A stretch of 64,000 nucleotides of DNA from Pseudomonas sp. PICF141 (GTDB lineage Bacteria; Pseudomonadota; Gammaproteobacteria; Pseudomonadales; Pseudomonadaceae), in contig NZ_MUNM01000050.1 in the NCBI RefSeq assembly GCF_002286815.1, positions 62,001 through 126,000 on the forward strand, in the 5' to 3' direction. Positions 27,928 through 37,670 of this stretch are shown piece after piece. The notes beneath the pieces were generated by a model. That model searched no databases. It worked only from the letters and a program-made list of their open reading frames with translations, and was not told the DNA's origin. A program made the position numbers and the translations under genes. The first letter of the stretch is position 1; each line of letters starts with the position of its first letter.

Positions 27928-29034
27928 CTAGCGTCCCCGCGCAAGCCAGCGGCCACTTTCACAGACCGCGCGGCCGTCCATTTCCAGTTCCGTCAGCGCT
28001 GCCAACACTTTCGACAACGCCCAGCCGCTGGTGATTGCCAAGGCTTCGCTGGTATGGGGCGCCGCGTGGAGCAATACGAGCAGCGGATGAGTCTCTGTCG
28101 TTTGCGCCGTTGCTGAGGATAATGGCAGCCGTTGCCAGCCGCGCAACGCTTCGAGGATGTGCTCGATGGTTTCCACCAGCACCGCACCGTCGCGGATCAA
28201 CTGATGGCAACCCCTTGCGCCGGGGTGATGGATCGACCCGGGTATCGCATACACCTCTCGCCCCTGTTCCGCCGCCAGCCTGGCGGTGATCAACGAACCA
28301 CTGGCCACACTCGCCTCGACTACTAGCACGCCAAGGGACAAACCGCTGATGATTCGATTGCGTCGGGGGAAGTTGCCGGGGGAAGGGCCGGCGTCCAGCG
28401 GGAACTCCGAAAGTACTGCGCTTCCCGAAGCGATCATCGCGTCCGCCAGTCGTCGATTGCGCTGTGGATAAAAATTTTCCAGCTCCGTGCCCAACACGCC
28501 GACCGTTTGCCCGCCAACGTCCAGAGCCGCCCGGTGCGCGGCAGCATCGATGCCCAGGGCCAGACCGCTGGTGATGACAAAACCGGCACCGGCCAGTGTG
28601 CGGGAAAACGCGGCGGCAGTGTCCATGCCCGGTCGCGAAGCACGACGGCTGCCGACCATCGCCAGCTGTGGTTTTTCCAGAATGCCCGGATCGCCCGCCA
28701 CAAATAACAGCGGCGGCGCATCACTGATTTGCGCCAGCAGCGCAGGGTAGTCAGGTTGGTCCCACATCAGTAAATGCTGGCCCGGGCGCTCTAACCAGGC
28801 TAATGCATGACTGGCCCCGTCACGAATTTCGCTGCAGCGCCGGGCTTGCGCGCAGGTGTGAGGCAGGCCCAATGCACGCCACGCGCTGGCCGGTGCGCTG
28901 ATGGCTTTGGAGGCAGAACCAAAGGCCTCAAGCAATTTCTTGAAACGTGCAGGGCCGAGTTCCGGCAAACGGTGCAGACGTAAACGGGCTTCCAGTTCCG
29001 CGGGGGAAACGGACGTACAGGCAGGCAGCGACAT
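27928..29034 (-). CDS. dprA: DNA-processing protein DprA (Smf)
   Basis: A 368-residue protein that loads RecA on incoming single-stranded DNA during transformation. An N-terminal SAM-like helical region (about 10-75) is followed by the Rossmann-like DprA core: MVGSRRASRPGMDTAA (about 130-145), SGLALGIDAAAHRAAL, VLGTELENFYPQRN and SEFPLDAGPSPGNFPRRNRI (20 residues). The C-terminal winged helix (about 300-360) is present. Length and order with tsaC and a LysM gene match pseudomonads. Confidence 0.95.
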   Translation of the reverse strand: MSLPACTSVSPAELEARLRLHRLPELGPARFKKLLEAFGSASKAISAPASAWRALGLPHTCAQARRCSEIRDGASHALAWLERPGQHLLMWDQPDYPALLAQISDAPPLLFVAGDPGILEKPQLAMVGSRRASRPGMDTAAAFSRTLAGAGFVITSGLALGIDAAAHRAALDVGGQTVGVLGTELENFYPQRNRRLADAMIASGSAVLSEFPLDAGPSPGNFPRRNRIISGLSLGVLVVEASVASGSLITARLAAEQGREVYAIPGSIHHPGARGCHQLIRDGAVLVETIEHILEALRGWQRLPLSSATAQTTETHPLLVLLHAAPHTSEALAITSGWALSKVLAALTELEMDGRAVCESGRWLARGR

Positions 29035-29114
29035 GGATCATCCTTGATCGTTATAAGGTCCCGTCGAATCGGGAATAAGCTGTGGATAACTCTGTTGGTA
29101 ACTTGTGAGCAGGC

Positions 29115-30140
29115 TTAAGGATTTCGCACCTTGTCCATCACCGCCAGGGAGCGCGATGCGTTAAGGACAAGCCCGTAGCTGAGCTTGTCGTAAGTGCGGA
29201 ATACCATCAGCAAACCGGCCCGCTCGTCGGGAATTTTCAAGGGTTGGCCGGTGATCCGGTCGCGCACGGTTTCACCGGTTTTCATCACCACCAGCACATT
29301 GCCTTCAGCCAGGCCATCTCGCTGGCCCTTGTTCAGCGTGACGACATCCAGCGCGCCGATCTGGGTGACCCCACGCGGCACATCGATGATCAAACCGTTG
29401 ATTTCGGTTGTCGGGGCACTGGGCATGAAAGTCGAATTGATCGAGCGCTCCTCGCCGCCGAACAACCGGTCGCCGAGTCGTACTTCCTGAGTGGTGCGTT
29501 GCAAGGCGAGGGTGGCGACGTCGCCTTCAGTGGCAATGATCTCGCCGCCACCGACATCGTCGGCATTGATTCCCAGAAACTCCTTGCTCTGCGGATCGGT
29601 ATAGACCTTGCCTTGACGGAAGATGCCGTACACCGGTTGTGCCGGGTCGAAGTGGCCGCGCGCGAATATTCGATCACCGGTGCCGCTGAGCACCCGTTCG
29701 GCATCGCCGGCGACGATGTAGGGTGCCTTGTCGAAATCCTCTGCCTTGTCGACGATGCGATTGCTCAGCAGAAAGCTGTTGATCGATTTCAGCGGAATGC
29801 TCGGAATGGCATCGGCCACCGGCGAGCTGCGGACTCGTGGCGAAAGCTTGATGGTGCCCCGGGAAGCGCCGCGATTGAGGGTCAGGCGTGGCTGCCCGTT
29901 GACGTAGACCAGCGACAGCGTATCGCCGGGATAGATGAGATTGGGGTTTTCGATCTGTGGATTGGCCTGCCAAAGCTGCGGCCACTCCCACGGTTCACGC
30001 AGGTATCTGGCGGAAATGTCCCAGAGTGTGTCCCCTGCCATTACAGTGTATTGCTGTGGAAAACCTTCCCTGAGTTGCACTTGCCCATGCGCAAAACCGG
30101 CCGAGGCCAGAAGGAGCAAGGCGAGTAGTGATTTCCTCAT
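29115..30140 (-). CDS. Exported LysM-domain protein
   Basis: A 341-residue protein with a signal peptide (about 1-20, LLALLLLASAGFAHG). A single LysM peptidoglycan-binding domain follows at about 30-80 (QYTVMAGDTLWDISARYL, then NPNLIYPGDTLSLVY). The rest, about 90-341, is a beta-rich domain of unknown function conserved in pseudomonads. ATG 30140 is preferred because it gives a proper signal peptide; the frame stays open to 30251. It is divergent from def. Confidence 0.9.
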   Translation of the reverse strand: MRKSLLALLLLASAGFAHGQVQLREGFPQQYTVMAGDTLWDISARYLREPWEWPQLWQANPQIENPNLIYPGDTLSLVYVNGQPRLTLNRGASRGTIKLSPRVRSSPVADAIPSIPLKSINSFLLSNRIVDKAEDFDKAPYIVAGDAERVLSGTGDRIFARGHFDPAQPVYGIFRQGKVYTDPQSKEFLGINADDVGGGEIIATEGDVATLALQRTTQEVRLGDRLFGGEERSINSTFMPSAPTTEINGLIIDVPRGVTQIGALDVVTLNKGQRDGLAEGNVLVVMKTGETVRDRITGQPLKIPDERAGLLMVFRTYDKLSYGLVLNASRSLAVMDKVRNP

Positions 30141-30309
30141 GCGGTGAATCCCTTTATTATGTACGTTCGCGTGAAACGCCAGAGCCCTCGTGGCTCGCTT
30201 CCGGCTCATTATTGAAAAGCGGGAAGCTACGTTCACAACGGTAGCCTGCATCCTCGGACTCGCCAGGCCATCGACCCGACTTTACCTCACACGTGCAGCA
30301 ATTGAGCTT

Positions 30310-30816
30310 ATGGCCATTTTAGACATCCTCGAATTCCCCGACTCGCGCCTGCGCACTATCGCCAAACCCGTGGCTGTAGTGGACGACGAAGTGCGTCGGT
30401 TGGTCGATGACATGTTTGAAACAATGTATGAAGCGCCAGGCATCGGCCTCGCCGCGACCCAGGTCAACGTGCACAAACGTATTGTCGTAATGGACCTCTC
30501 CGAAGACCGCAGCGAACCGCGGGTGTTCATCAACCCCGAGTTCGAAGTCCTCACCGACGAGGTGGACCAGTATCAGGAAGGCTGCCTTTCGGTGCCGGGT
30601 TTCTACGAAAACGTCGATCGCCCGCAAAAGGTCAGGATCAAGGCCCAGGACCGCGACGGCCAACCGTACGAACTGGTCGCCGAAGGCTTGCTCGCGGTCT
30701 GCATCCAGCATGAATGCGACCACCTCAACGGCAAATTGTTCGTTGATTACCTGTCCACGCTCAAACGCGACCGGATCAAGAAGAAACTGGAGAAGCTCCA
30801 TCGCCAGAACGCTTGA
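30310..30816 (+). CDS. def: Peptide deformylase
   Basis: A 168-residue metalloenzyme removing the N-formyl group from nascent proteins. All three motifs are intact: GIGLAATQ (about 45-52), EGCLS (about 90-94, metal-binding cysteine) and QHECDHLNG (about 134-142, two metal histidines and the catalytic glutamate). ATG 30310 starts [11 protein letters not shown], the normal def N-terminus; the open frame to 30190 is not needed. It leads def-fmt-rsmB-trkA on the plus strand. Confidence 0.97.
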   Translation: MAILDILEFPDSRLRTIAKPVAVVDDEVRRLVDDMFETMYEAPGIGLAATQVNVHKRIVVMDLSEDRSEPRVFINPEFEVLTDEVDQYQEGCLSVPGFYENVDRPQKVRIKAQDRDGQPYELVAEGLLAVCIQHECDHLNGKLFVDYLSTLKRDRIKKKLEKLHRQNA

Positions 30817-30828
30817 TGCCCTTCTTTC

Positions 30829-30857
30829 AAAGGCTTGCTGCGGCAAGCCTTTTTCTT
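30829..30857 (+). terminator. Terminator-like hairpin between def and fmt
   Basis: AAAGGCTTGC (30829-30838) pairs with GCAAGCCTTT (30843-30852), followed by TTCTTTTC. It could end or attenuate def transcription before fmt. Confidence 0.7.
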
Positions 30858-30886
30858 TTCAAGACGCTTTGTAATCGAGAGTTCTC

Positions 30887-31846
30887 ATGACTGAGCCATT
30901 GCGCATTGTCTTTGCCGGTACCCCGGAATTCGCCGCCGAACACCTCAAGGCCCTGCTCGACAGTCCTTACGAAATCATTGCGGTTTATACCCAACCGGAC
31001 CGTCCGGCGGGTCGTGGGCAGAAGCTGATGCCCAGCCCGGTCAAGCAGTTGGCACTGGAAAACAACATCCCGGTGTTGCAGCCGCCAACCCTGCGCAACG
31101 AAGACGCTCAGGCTGAACTCGCCGCACTGAAACCGGACTTGCTGGTGGTGGTCGCCTACGGCCTGATCCTGCCCCAAGTGGTGCTGGATATTCCGCGTCT
31201 GGGCTGCATCAACAGCCACGCTTCGTTGCTGCCACGCTGGCGCGGTGCGGCGCCGATCCAGCGCGCTGTGGAAGCGGGCGACAGCGAAAGTGGCGTGACT
31301 GTGATGCGCATGGAACTGGGTCTGGATACCGGGCCGATGCTGCTGAAAGTCACCACGCCGATCAGCGCCCAAGACACTGGCGGCAGCCTCCACGATCGTC
31401 TTGCAGAGATCGGCCCGCCGGCCGTGGTGCAGGCGATTGCCGGCCTGGCGGCAGGCACTCTGGAAGGTGAAGTGCAGGACGACAGCCTCGCCACCTACGC
31501 ACACAAATTGAACAAGGACGAAGCACGCATCGACTGGAGCCGCCCGGCGGTTGAGCTGGAGCGCCTGGTTCGCGCCTTCAACCCATGGCCGATCACCCAC
31601 AGCACGCTGAACGGCGAAGCGCTTAAAGTGCTGGCTGCGAGCGTGGCCGAAGGGCAGGGCGCACCGGGTGAAATCCTCAGTGCCAGCAAGGACGGCTTGG
31701 TCGTCGCCTGCGGTGAACAGGCGCTGTGCCTGACCCGTCTGCAATTGCCCGGCGGCAAGGTGCTGAACTTCAGCGATTTGTACAACAGCCGTCGTGAGAA
31801 ATTCGCCGTCGGTACCGTGCTTGGTCAAACGGCGGACGCTCAATGA
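30887..31846 (+). CDS. fmt: Methionyl-tRNA formyltransferase
   Basis: A 319-residue enzyme formylating initiator Met-tRNA from 10-formyl-THF. The N-terminal Rossmann domain starts [19 protein letters not shown]. The active-site segment is [19 protein letters not shown] (about 108-126), containing the catalytic asparagine and histidine, with [11 protein letters not shown] after it. The C-terminal OB-like domain spans about 205-310. The stop overlaps rsmB by 4 bases (ATGA), so translation is probably coupled. Confidence 0.97.
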   Translation: MTEPLRIVFAGTPEFAAEHLKALLDSPYEIIAVYTQPDRPAGRGQKLMPSPVKQLALENNIPVLQPPTLRNEDAQAELAALKPDLLVVVAYGLILPQVVLDIPRLGCINSHASLLPRWRGAAPIQRAVEAGDSESGVTVMRMELGLDTGPMLLKVTTPISAQDTGGSLHDRLAEIGPPAVVQAIAGLAAGTLEGEVQDDSLATYAHKLNKDEARIDWSRPAVELERLVRAFNPWPITHSTLNGEALKVLAASVAEGQGAPGEILSASKDGLVVACGEQALCLTRLQLPGGKVLNFSDLYNSRREKFAVGTVLGQTADAQ

Positions 31847-33153
31847 ATCCACGTCTGGCTGCCGCCAAGGCATTGGCCGCTGTTCTTAACGGAAAAGCCT
31901 CGCTCAACAGTTCTCTGCCGACGCAAATGGACAAGGTCGAAGATCGCGATCGCGGCTTCACCCAGGACCTGGCATTCGGCACGGCGCGCTGGCAGCCACG
32001 TTTGTCGGCGCTAGCGGCCAAGTTGCTGCAAAAGCCGTTCAAGGCGGCTGATGCCGATGTCGAGGCGCTGTTGCTGGTCGGTCTCTATCAACTGCTCTAC
32101 ACCCGGGTTCCGGCCCACGCGGCCATCGGTGAAACCGTGGGTTGCGCCGACAAACTGAAAAAACCGTGGGCCAAAGCCTTGCTCAACGCCGTTTTGCGCC
32201 GTGCCCAACGGGAAAGCGAAGCGCTGCTGTCTGAGCTGGAACACGACCCGGTGGTGCGCACCGCTCACCCGCGCTGGCTGCAAAAATCCCTCAAAGCCTT
32301 CTGGCCTGAACAATGGGAGGCCATTTGCGCGGCGAACAACGCTCACCCGCCAATGATTTTGCGAGTCAACCGTCGCCACCACACCCGCGACGCTTATCTC
32401 GGGTTGCTGACTGAAGCGGGCATCGCGGCCACGCCGTGCATTTACAGTCGGGATGGCATCATCCTCGACGCAGCGGCGGACGTGCGTAGCCTGCCAGGTT
32501 TCGCCGAAGGCTGGATCAGCGTGCAGGACGAAGCCGCGCAACTGGCCGCCGATCTGCTGGAGCTGGCGCCTGGCCAGCGGGTGCTGGACGCCTGCTGCGC
32601 ACCGGGGGGGAAAACCTGCCACATCCTTGAAGCCGAGCCCCAACTGGCTGGCGTGGTGGCGGTGGATCTGGAAGCCAAGCGCCTGGTTCGAGTGCGGGAA
32701 AATCTTGCACGCCTGGGCCTGAGCGCCGAACTGATCGCCGCCGACGGCCGCGACACCGCGAGCTGGTGGGACGGCAAGCCATTCCAACGCATTCTGCTGG
32801 ATGCGCCGTGCTCGGCCACCGGGGTGATTCGTCGTCACCCGGATATCAAGCTGACCCGCCAACCCGACGACATCGCCGCGTTGGCGGTGCTTCAGGGCGA
32901 GCTACTCGACGCCCTGTGGATAACGTTGGAGGTGGGCGGCATTGTGCTTTACGCCACCTGCTCCACGCTGCCGACCGAGAACACCGAGGTCATCGAAGCA
33001 TTCCTCGCTCGCACGCCGGGTGCCCGTGAACTCGATATCGCCAGTCAGGCCGGCATCAAACAGCCCCATGGTCGCCAATTGCTGGCCCAGGAAGGTGGCC
33101 ACGACGGGTTCTATTACGCCAAGCTGATCAAGATTGCCGCCGCAGGCGGTTAA
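31843..33153 (+). CDS. rsmB: 16S rRNA m5C967 methyltransferase RsmB
   Basis: A 436-residue SAM-dependent methylase. The N-terminal NusB-like domain (about 5-140) is followed by the Rossmann methylase domain: [17 protein letters not shown] (SAM site, about 247-263), [17 protein letters not shown] with one active cysteine, and [19 protein letters not shown] with the second. A DnaA box (TGTGGATAA at 32915) lies inside the gene. It is joined to fmt by a 4-base overlap and followed after 21 bases by trkA. Confidence 0.97.
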   Translation: MNPRLAAAKALAAVLNGKASLNSSLPTQMDKVEDRDRGFTQDLAFGTARWQPRLSALAAKLLQKPFKAADADVEALLLVGLYQLLYTRVPAHAAIGETVGCADKLKKPWAKALLNAVLRRAQRESEALLSELEHDPVVRTAHPRWLQKSLKAFWPEQWEAICAANNAHPPMILRVNRRHHTRDAYLGLLTEAGIAATPCIYSRDGIILDAAADVRSLPGFAEGWISVQDEAAQLAADLLELAPGQRVLDACCAPGGKTCHILEAEPQLAGVVAVDLEAKRLVRVRENLARLGLSAELIAADGRDTASWWDGKPFQRILLDAPCSATGVIRRHPDIKLTRQPDDIAALAVLQGELLDALWITLEVGGIVLYATCSTLPTENTEVIEAFLARTPGARELDIASQAGIKQPHGRQLLAQEGGHDGFYYAKLIKIAAAGG

Positions 33154-33174
33154 CCGGTTTTAAGGAGTGAATGG

Positions 33175-34548
33175 ATGAAAATCATCATCCTCGGCGCAGG
33201 GCAAGTCGGCGGTTCGCTGGCAGAACATCTGGCCAGTGAAGCCAATGACATCACCGTGGTCGACACCGATGGCGAACGCCTGCGCGATCTGGGCGATCGC
33301 CTGGACATCCGCACCGTGCAAGGTCGCGGTTCGCTGCCGACCATCCTGCGTCAGGCCGGCGCGGATGACGCCGACATGCTGGTGGCCGTGACGAACAGTG
33401 ACGAAACCAACATGGTGGCCTGTCAGGTCGCTCACACCTTGTTCCACACACCGACCAAAATCGCCCGGGTCCGCGAAGCCGCGTACCTGACCCGTGCCGA
33501 ACTGTTCGATAACGAAGCGATTCCAGTCGACGTGCTGATCAGCCCGGAGCAAGTCGTTACCAACTACATCAAGCGCCTGATCCAGCATCCGGGTGCGTTG
33601 CAAGTAATCGACTTCGCCGAAGGCAAGGCGCAACTGGTGGCAGTGAAAGCCTATTACGGCGGTCCGCTGGTGGGTCAGCAATTGCGCCAGTTGCGTGAAC
33701 ACATGCCGAATGTCGAAACCCGCGTTGCGGCGATTTTCCGTCGTGACCGGCCGATCCTGCCCCAGGGCGATACGGTGATCGAGGCTGACGATGAAGTATT
33801 TTTCATCGCCGCCAAAGCGAACATTCGCGCGGTGATGAGCGAAATGCGCCGCCTCGATGAGAGCTACAAACGTATCGTCATCGCTGGCGGGGGGCAGATT
33901 GGCGAGCGTTTGGCGGAGGCCATCGAAAGTCGCTATCAGGTGAAGATCATCGAGATGAGTCCGACCCGCTGCCGCCATCTCTCGGACACCCTCGATAGCA
34001 CCGTGGTGTTGCAGGGCAGTGCCTCCGACCGTGACCTGCTGATCGAGGAAAACATCGCCGACGCCGATATCTTCCTGGCGCTGACCAACGACGACGAAGC
34101 CAACATCATGTCGTCGCTACTGGCCAAGCGCCTGGGCGCGAAGAAGGTGATGACGATCATCAACAACCCGGCCTACGTCGACCTGATCCAGGGTGGCGAC
34201 ATCGACATCGCCATCAGCCCGCAATTGGCGACCATCGGCACCTTGCTGGCTCACGTGCGGCGTGGCGATATCGTCAGCGTGCACTCATTGCGTCGAGGTG
34301 CGGCGGAAGCCATCGAGGCCATCGCCCACGGTGATGAAAAGTCGAGCAAGGTGATTGGCAAGGCCATTGAAAACATCGGCCTGCCGCCAGGGACCACCAT
34401 CGGCGCGATCATCCGCGACGAAGAAGTGATCATCGCCCACGACGACACGGTGATCGAAGCCGGCGACCATGTGATTCTGTTCCTTGTGGATAAAAAGCAT
34501 ATTCGGGATGTGGAAAAGCTGTTCCATGTGGGGTTGAGCTTCTTCTGA
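33175..34548 (+). CDS. trkA: Trk potassium uptake regulatory protein TrkA
   Basis: A 457-residue peripheral membrane NAD(H)-binding subunit gating Trk potassium channels. It is a duplicated RCK protein. The first Rossmann domain starts [19 protein letters not shown] and the second near residue 235 is [19 protein letters not shown]; each is followed by a TrkA-C domain (about 145-215 and 375-450). It is the last gene of the def-fmt-rsmB-trkA series. No Trk channel subunit gene is adjacent. Confidence 0.97.
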   Translation: MKIIILGAGQVGGSLAEHLASEANDITVVDTDGERLRDLGDRLDIRTVQGRGSLPTILRQAGADDADMLVAVTNSDETNMVACQVAHTLFHTPTKIARVREAAYLTRAELFDNEAIPVDVLISPEQVVTNYIKRLIQHPGALQVIDFAEGKAQLVAVKAYYGGPLVGQQLRQLREHMPNVETRVAAIFRRDRPILPQGDTVIEADDEVFFIAAKANIRAVMSEMRRLDESYKRIVIAGGGQIGERLAEAIESRYQVKIIEMSPTRCRHLSDTLDSTVVLQGSASDRDLLIEENIADADIFLALTNDDEANIMSSLLAKRLGAKKVMTIINNPAYVDLIQGGDIDIAISPQLATIGTLLAHVRRGDIVSVHSLRRGAAEAIEAIAHGDEKSSKVIGKAIENIGLPPGTTIGAIIRDEEVIIAHDDTVIEAGDHVILFLVDKKHIRDVEKLFHVGLSFF

Positions 34549-34561
34549 TCCGGCAACTGAT

Positions 34562-34665
34562 CATTCCCACGCTCTGCGTGGGAATGCAGCCCGGGACCCT
34601 CCGCGTCCCTGCCGAAGCGGACGCGGAGCGTCCATTGAGGCATTCCCACGCGGAGCGTGGGAACG
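34562..34665. repeat. Array of three GC-rich hairpins
   Basis: Hairpin 1 is CATTCCCACGC-TCT-GCGTGGGAATG (34562-34586). Hairpin 2 pairs CTCCGCGTCC with GGACGCGGAG (about 34599-34628). Hairpin 3 is CATTCCCACGC-GGA-GCGTGGGAACG (34641-34665). Outer hairpins belong to the same family as 22454-22484. They fill the trkA-TPR gap. Confidence 0.75.
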
Positions 34666-34698
34666 ATCGCTACGATCACTGACTGAGGGGAAATACCA

Positions 34699-35013
34699 AT
34701 GATCGAATCCCTGGAAAAGATGCTCGCCAAGGGTGTGGATAACTCCCTGCTGCGCTTTGGTCTGGGCAAGGGTTATCTGGATCTGGGTGAAAATGCCAAG
34801 GCCGCAGAGCATTTCCAGCGCTGCGTCGAGATCGACCCGAAGTATTCGGCAGCCTGGAAACTATTGGGCAAGGCGCATCTGGCACTGGCGAATTACGCAG
34901 CGGCGCGTCAGGCCTGGGAACAGGGCCTGGAAGCGGCCCGCAACCATGGCGACAAGCAGGCCGAGAAGGAAATGACGGTGTTTCTTAAAAAGCTTGAGCG
35001 TCAGGCGCACTGA
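34699..35013 (+). CDS. Small tetratricopeptide-repeat protein
   Basis: A 104-residue soluble protein built of about two TPR units: LLRFGLGKGYLDLGENAKAAEHFQRCVEIDPKYSAAWKLLG (about 16-56, seen in pieces) and a second pair at about 57-90 (AHLALANYAAARQAWEQGL). It ends in a charged helix. TPRs mediate protein-protein contacts; the partner is unknown. GAGGGGAAATACCA precedes ATG 34699. A DnaA box sits inside the gene at 34734. Confidence 0.88.
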   Translation: MIESLEKMLAKGVDNSLLRFGLGKGYLDLGENAKAAEHFQRCVEIDPKYSAAWKLLGKAHLALANYAAARQAWEQGLEAARNHGDKQAEKEMTVFLKKLERQAH

Positions 35014-35034
35014 TCAGAGGCAACTCAGGCCAAA

Positions 35035-35123
35035 GATCAAAAAAGATCGCAGCCTTCGCCAGCGCCTACGGGGTGTACACCGCGCCTTTTGCAGGAGCTG
35101 GCGAAGCCTGCGATCTTTTGATT
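35035..35123. repeat. REP-like hairpin, GATCGCAGCCTTCGCCAGC family
   Basis: The left arm AAGATCGCAGCCTTCGCCAGC (ending near 35063) pairs with the right arm GCTGGCGAAGCCTGCGATCTT starting at 35098. The right arm ends in a T-rich run, so it may also serve as a terminator for the two convergent genes. Confidence 0.75.
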
Positions 35124-35149
35124 TTTACCGGGAGTTATCCACAGCGGCA

Positions 35150-36037
35150 TCAATACCAGCGTTCTTCGCCCGGCGGACGCTTCTTGAAGCGTTTCATGCT
35201 CCACATGTACTGGCTCGGATAAGCCCGCACATAGCGCTCGACCACCTGGCTCATCGCCGCGCAGGAGGTTTCGGTATCGGTGCTGTACATGGCCTCGGGC
35301 GCAGCTTCGAGGATTACTTTGTAACCCGAACCGTCCGGTAGCCGCAGGGCATGCAGGAACACGCCGACCGCTTTGCCGCCGGCCAGCATGTTCGGCACGA
35401 ATTTACTGGTCAGGGCCTGGGTGGCGAAGAACGGCACGAAAATTCCGGCGGATTCGGCCGGCTCCGGATCAGCCGGAATGCCCACGGCCCCCCCTTTGCG
35501 CACTTCCTTGATCACGCTGAGGATGCCTTCCTTGGTGGAAGCGGCCACCCGGTTGCCCAATTGCACCCGCTGCTTGCGCAGCAATTCATCCACCGCCTTG
35601 AGCTTGGGCGGACGGTAGAAAATGATCGGTTTGCATTGGTTGCAATAGAAATGGTTCAACACTTCCCAGTTGCCCAGGTGACTGGTGATGCCGACCACGC
35701 CTTTGCCGGAGGCGAGGGCGTCTTTAAGCACATCCAGACCTTCGACTTCGCGCACCAGATCAATGGAACGCTGGGCCGGCCAGATCCATGCGCAGGCGCT
35801 CTCGGTCAAGGACTTGCCGATGTCTTTCAGGCTCTGTCCGACTAAACGCTCGCGTTCGGCGGGGTCCATTTGCGGAAAGCACTTGGCGAGGTTGATCCGT
35901 ACCACCTCACGGGAACGGTTGGGGGTTTTCCACATGATCCAGCCAATGGCCGAACCTGCCGCCTGCACTGCCCGCCATGGCAGCAACGCAAACAACCGCA
36001 GAGCGCCTACCAGCAAGGCGCCTTTCAACTTATCCAC
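35150..36037 (-). CDS. LpxL/HtrB-type lipid A acyltransferase
   Basis: A 295-residue inner-membrane lysophospholipid-type acyltransferase. An N-terminal hydrophobic segment (about 8-30) is followed by the catalytic HxxxxE motif in TSHLGNWEVLNHF (about 117-129) and PIIFYRPPKLKAVDELLRK. The homologue in the same gene neighbourhood of P. aeruginosa (next to tag and glyQ) adds a secondary laurate to lipid A. The start codon overlaps a DnaA box at 36030-36038. It is on the minus strand, 40 bases downstream of tag. Confidence 0.9.
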   Translation of the reverse strand: MDKLKGALLVGALRLFALLPWRAVQAAGSAIGWIMWKTPNRSREVVRINLAKCFPQMDPAERERLVGQSLKDIGKSLTESACAWIWPAQRSIDLVREVEGLDVLKDALASGKGVVGITSHLGNWEVLNHFYCNQCKPIIFYRPPKLKAVDELLRKQRVQLGNRVAASTKEGILSVIKEVRKGGAVGIPADPEPAESAGIFVPFFATQALTSKFVPNMLAGGKAVGVFLHALRLPDGSGYKVILEAAPEAMYSTDTETSCAAMSQVVERYVRAYPSQYMWSMKRFKKRPPGEERWY

Positions 36038-36077
36038 AGGTCACTCCTGATCTTGTGCTGTGCGCGAGGCGGTTATT

Positions 36078-36635
36078 CTAACCGCCGTTCGCCAAGGTGG
36101 CGTAGCGATCGCAATCGCGAGTGTGGTCCATGACCATGCCGGAAGCTTGCATCAGCGCGTAACAAATGGTCGGGCCGACGAACGTGAATCCGGCTTTTTT
36201 CAGGCCTTTGCTCATCTCGACGGCGACCGGCGTCACGGCCGGCACTTCACTGCGATCCTTGAAATGATTGATCACCGGCGTGCCGCCGACGAACGACCAG
36301 AGAAACGCCACCGGATCTTCCAGCGCCAGCCAGGCTTGAGCATTGCGACGGGCGGCATTGAGTTTGAGACGATTGCGGATGATCCCCGGATCGAGCATCA
36401 ATTCATCGATTTCCGCATCGCTCATCTGTGCCACCCGCTGTATGTCGAAGCCAAACATCACTTCGCGATAACGCTCTCGTTTGCGCAACACGGTGATCCA
36501 GGAAAGCCCGGCCTGGAACCCTTCGAGCAAAAGCAACTCGAACAAACCCTGCGCATCGCGCAACGGCGTCCCCCACTCCTGATCGTGATAAGCCATGTAC
36601 AGCGGATCTTCGGTACACCAAAAGCAGCGTGGCAT
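36078..36635 (-). CDS. tag: DNA-3-methyladenine glycosylase I
   Basis: A 185-residue base-excision repair enzyme removing 3-methyladenine. Diagnostic motifs: [22 protein letters not shown] (start, with a zinc-snap cysteine; seen in pieces), [29 protein letters not shown] and [19 protein letters not shown] with C-terminal [12 protein letters not shown] 36635 is used because the protein matches the family from its first residue; the frame remains open far upstream through glyQ, which is meaningless. It is divergent from glyQ with an 81-base gap. Confidence 0.96.
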   Translation of the reverse strand: MPRCFWCTEDPLYMAYHDQEWGTPLRDAQGLFELLLLEGFQAGLSWITVLRKRERYREVMFGFDIQRVAQMSDAEIDELMLDPGIIRNRLKLNAARRNAQAWLALEDPVAFLWSFVGGTPVINHFKDRSEVPAVTPVAVEMSKGLKKAGFTFVGPTICYALMQASGMVMDHTRDCDRYATLANGG

Positions 36636-36716
36636 AAGGCTCCAGGGGGCGTGCGCAGGTTCGAATCGGGTATACTCCCGCTCTTTAAATCGCAGCCCAA
36701 GAAACAGGTGAATTTC

Positions 36717-37670
36717 GTGAGCCAGCCTACGCCAGCCGTGCGTACCTTCCAAGACTTGATCCTCGCCCTCCAGCAATACTGGGCCGAGCAAGGTTGTGTG
36801 GTACTTCAGCCCTACGATATGGAAGTAGGCGCCGGCACTTTCCACACTGCCACGTTCCTGCGCGCCATTGGCCCGGAAACCTGGAACGCCGCTTATGTGC
36901 AGCCCAGTCGTCGCCCGACTGACGGCCGCTACGGCGAAAACCCGAACCGTCTGCAGCATTACTACCAGTTCCAGGTAGTCCTGAAGCCGAACCCGGACAA
37001 CTTCCAGGAACTGTACCTGGGCTCCCTCAAGCACGTGGGCCTCGACCCGCTGGTGCACGACATCCGTTTCGTCGAAGACAACTGGGAATCGCCGACGCTG
37101 GGCGCCTGGGGTCTGGGCTGGGAAGTCTGGCTCAACGGCATGGAAGTGACGCAGTTCACTTACTTCCAGCAAGCGGGCGGCATCGAGTGCTACCCGGTGA
37201 CCGGCGAGATCACTTACGGTCTGGAACGTCTGGCGATGTACCTGCAAGGCGTCGACTCGGTCTATGACCTGGTCTGGGCTGACGGTCCGTTCGGCAAAGT
37301 GACTTACGGCGATGTGTTCCACCAGAACGAAGTGGAGCAGTCGACCTACAACTTCGAACACGCCAACGTCGAGAAGCTGTTCGAGTTGTTCGACTTCTAC
37401 GAAAGCGAAGCCAAGCGCCTGATCGAACTCGATCAGCCATTGCCGTTGCCGAGCTACGAAATGGTGTTGAAGGCTTCCCACACCTTCAACCTGCTGGATG
37501 CGCGCCGGGCGATCTCGGTGACCGCGCGTCAGCAATACATCCTGCGGGTCCGCACCCTGGCGCGTTCCGTTGCGCAAGCCTACCTGCTGGCTCGCGCCAA
37601 GCTGGGCTTCCCGATGGCGACCCCGGACCTGCGTGATGAAGTATTGGCCAAGCTGGAGGCTGCACAATGA
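36717..37670 (+). CDS. glyQ: Glycyl-tRNA synthetase alpha subunit
   Basis: A 317-residue catalytic subunit of the bacterial alpha2beta2 enzyme that charges tRNA-Gly. It begins [20 protein letters not shown] and contains the class II core: [20 protein letters not shown], then [23 protein letters not shown] at 36717 is the start: it gives the family N-terminus and there is no nearby ATG. A TATACT hexamer at 36671-36676 may be its -10 element. glyS overlaps its end by 4 bases. Confidence 0.97.
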   Translation: MSQPTPAVRTFQDLILALQQYWAEQGCVVLQPYDMEVGAGTFHTATFLRAIGPETWNAAYVQPSRRPTDGRYGENPNRLQHYYQFQVVLKPNPDNFQELYLGSLKHVGLDPLVHDIRFVEDNWESPTLGAWGLGWEVWLNGMEVTQFTYFQQAGGIECYPVTGEITYGLERLAMYLQGVDSVYDLVWADGPFGKVTYGDVFHQNEVEQSTYNFEHANVEKLFELFDFYESEAKRLIELDQPLPLPSYEMVLKASHTFNLLDARRAISVTARQQYILRVRTLARSVAQAYLLARAKLGFPMATPDLRDEVLAKLEAAQ

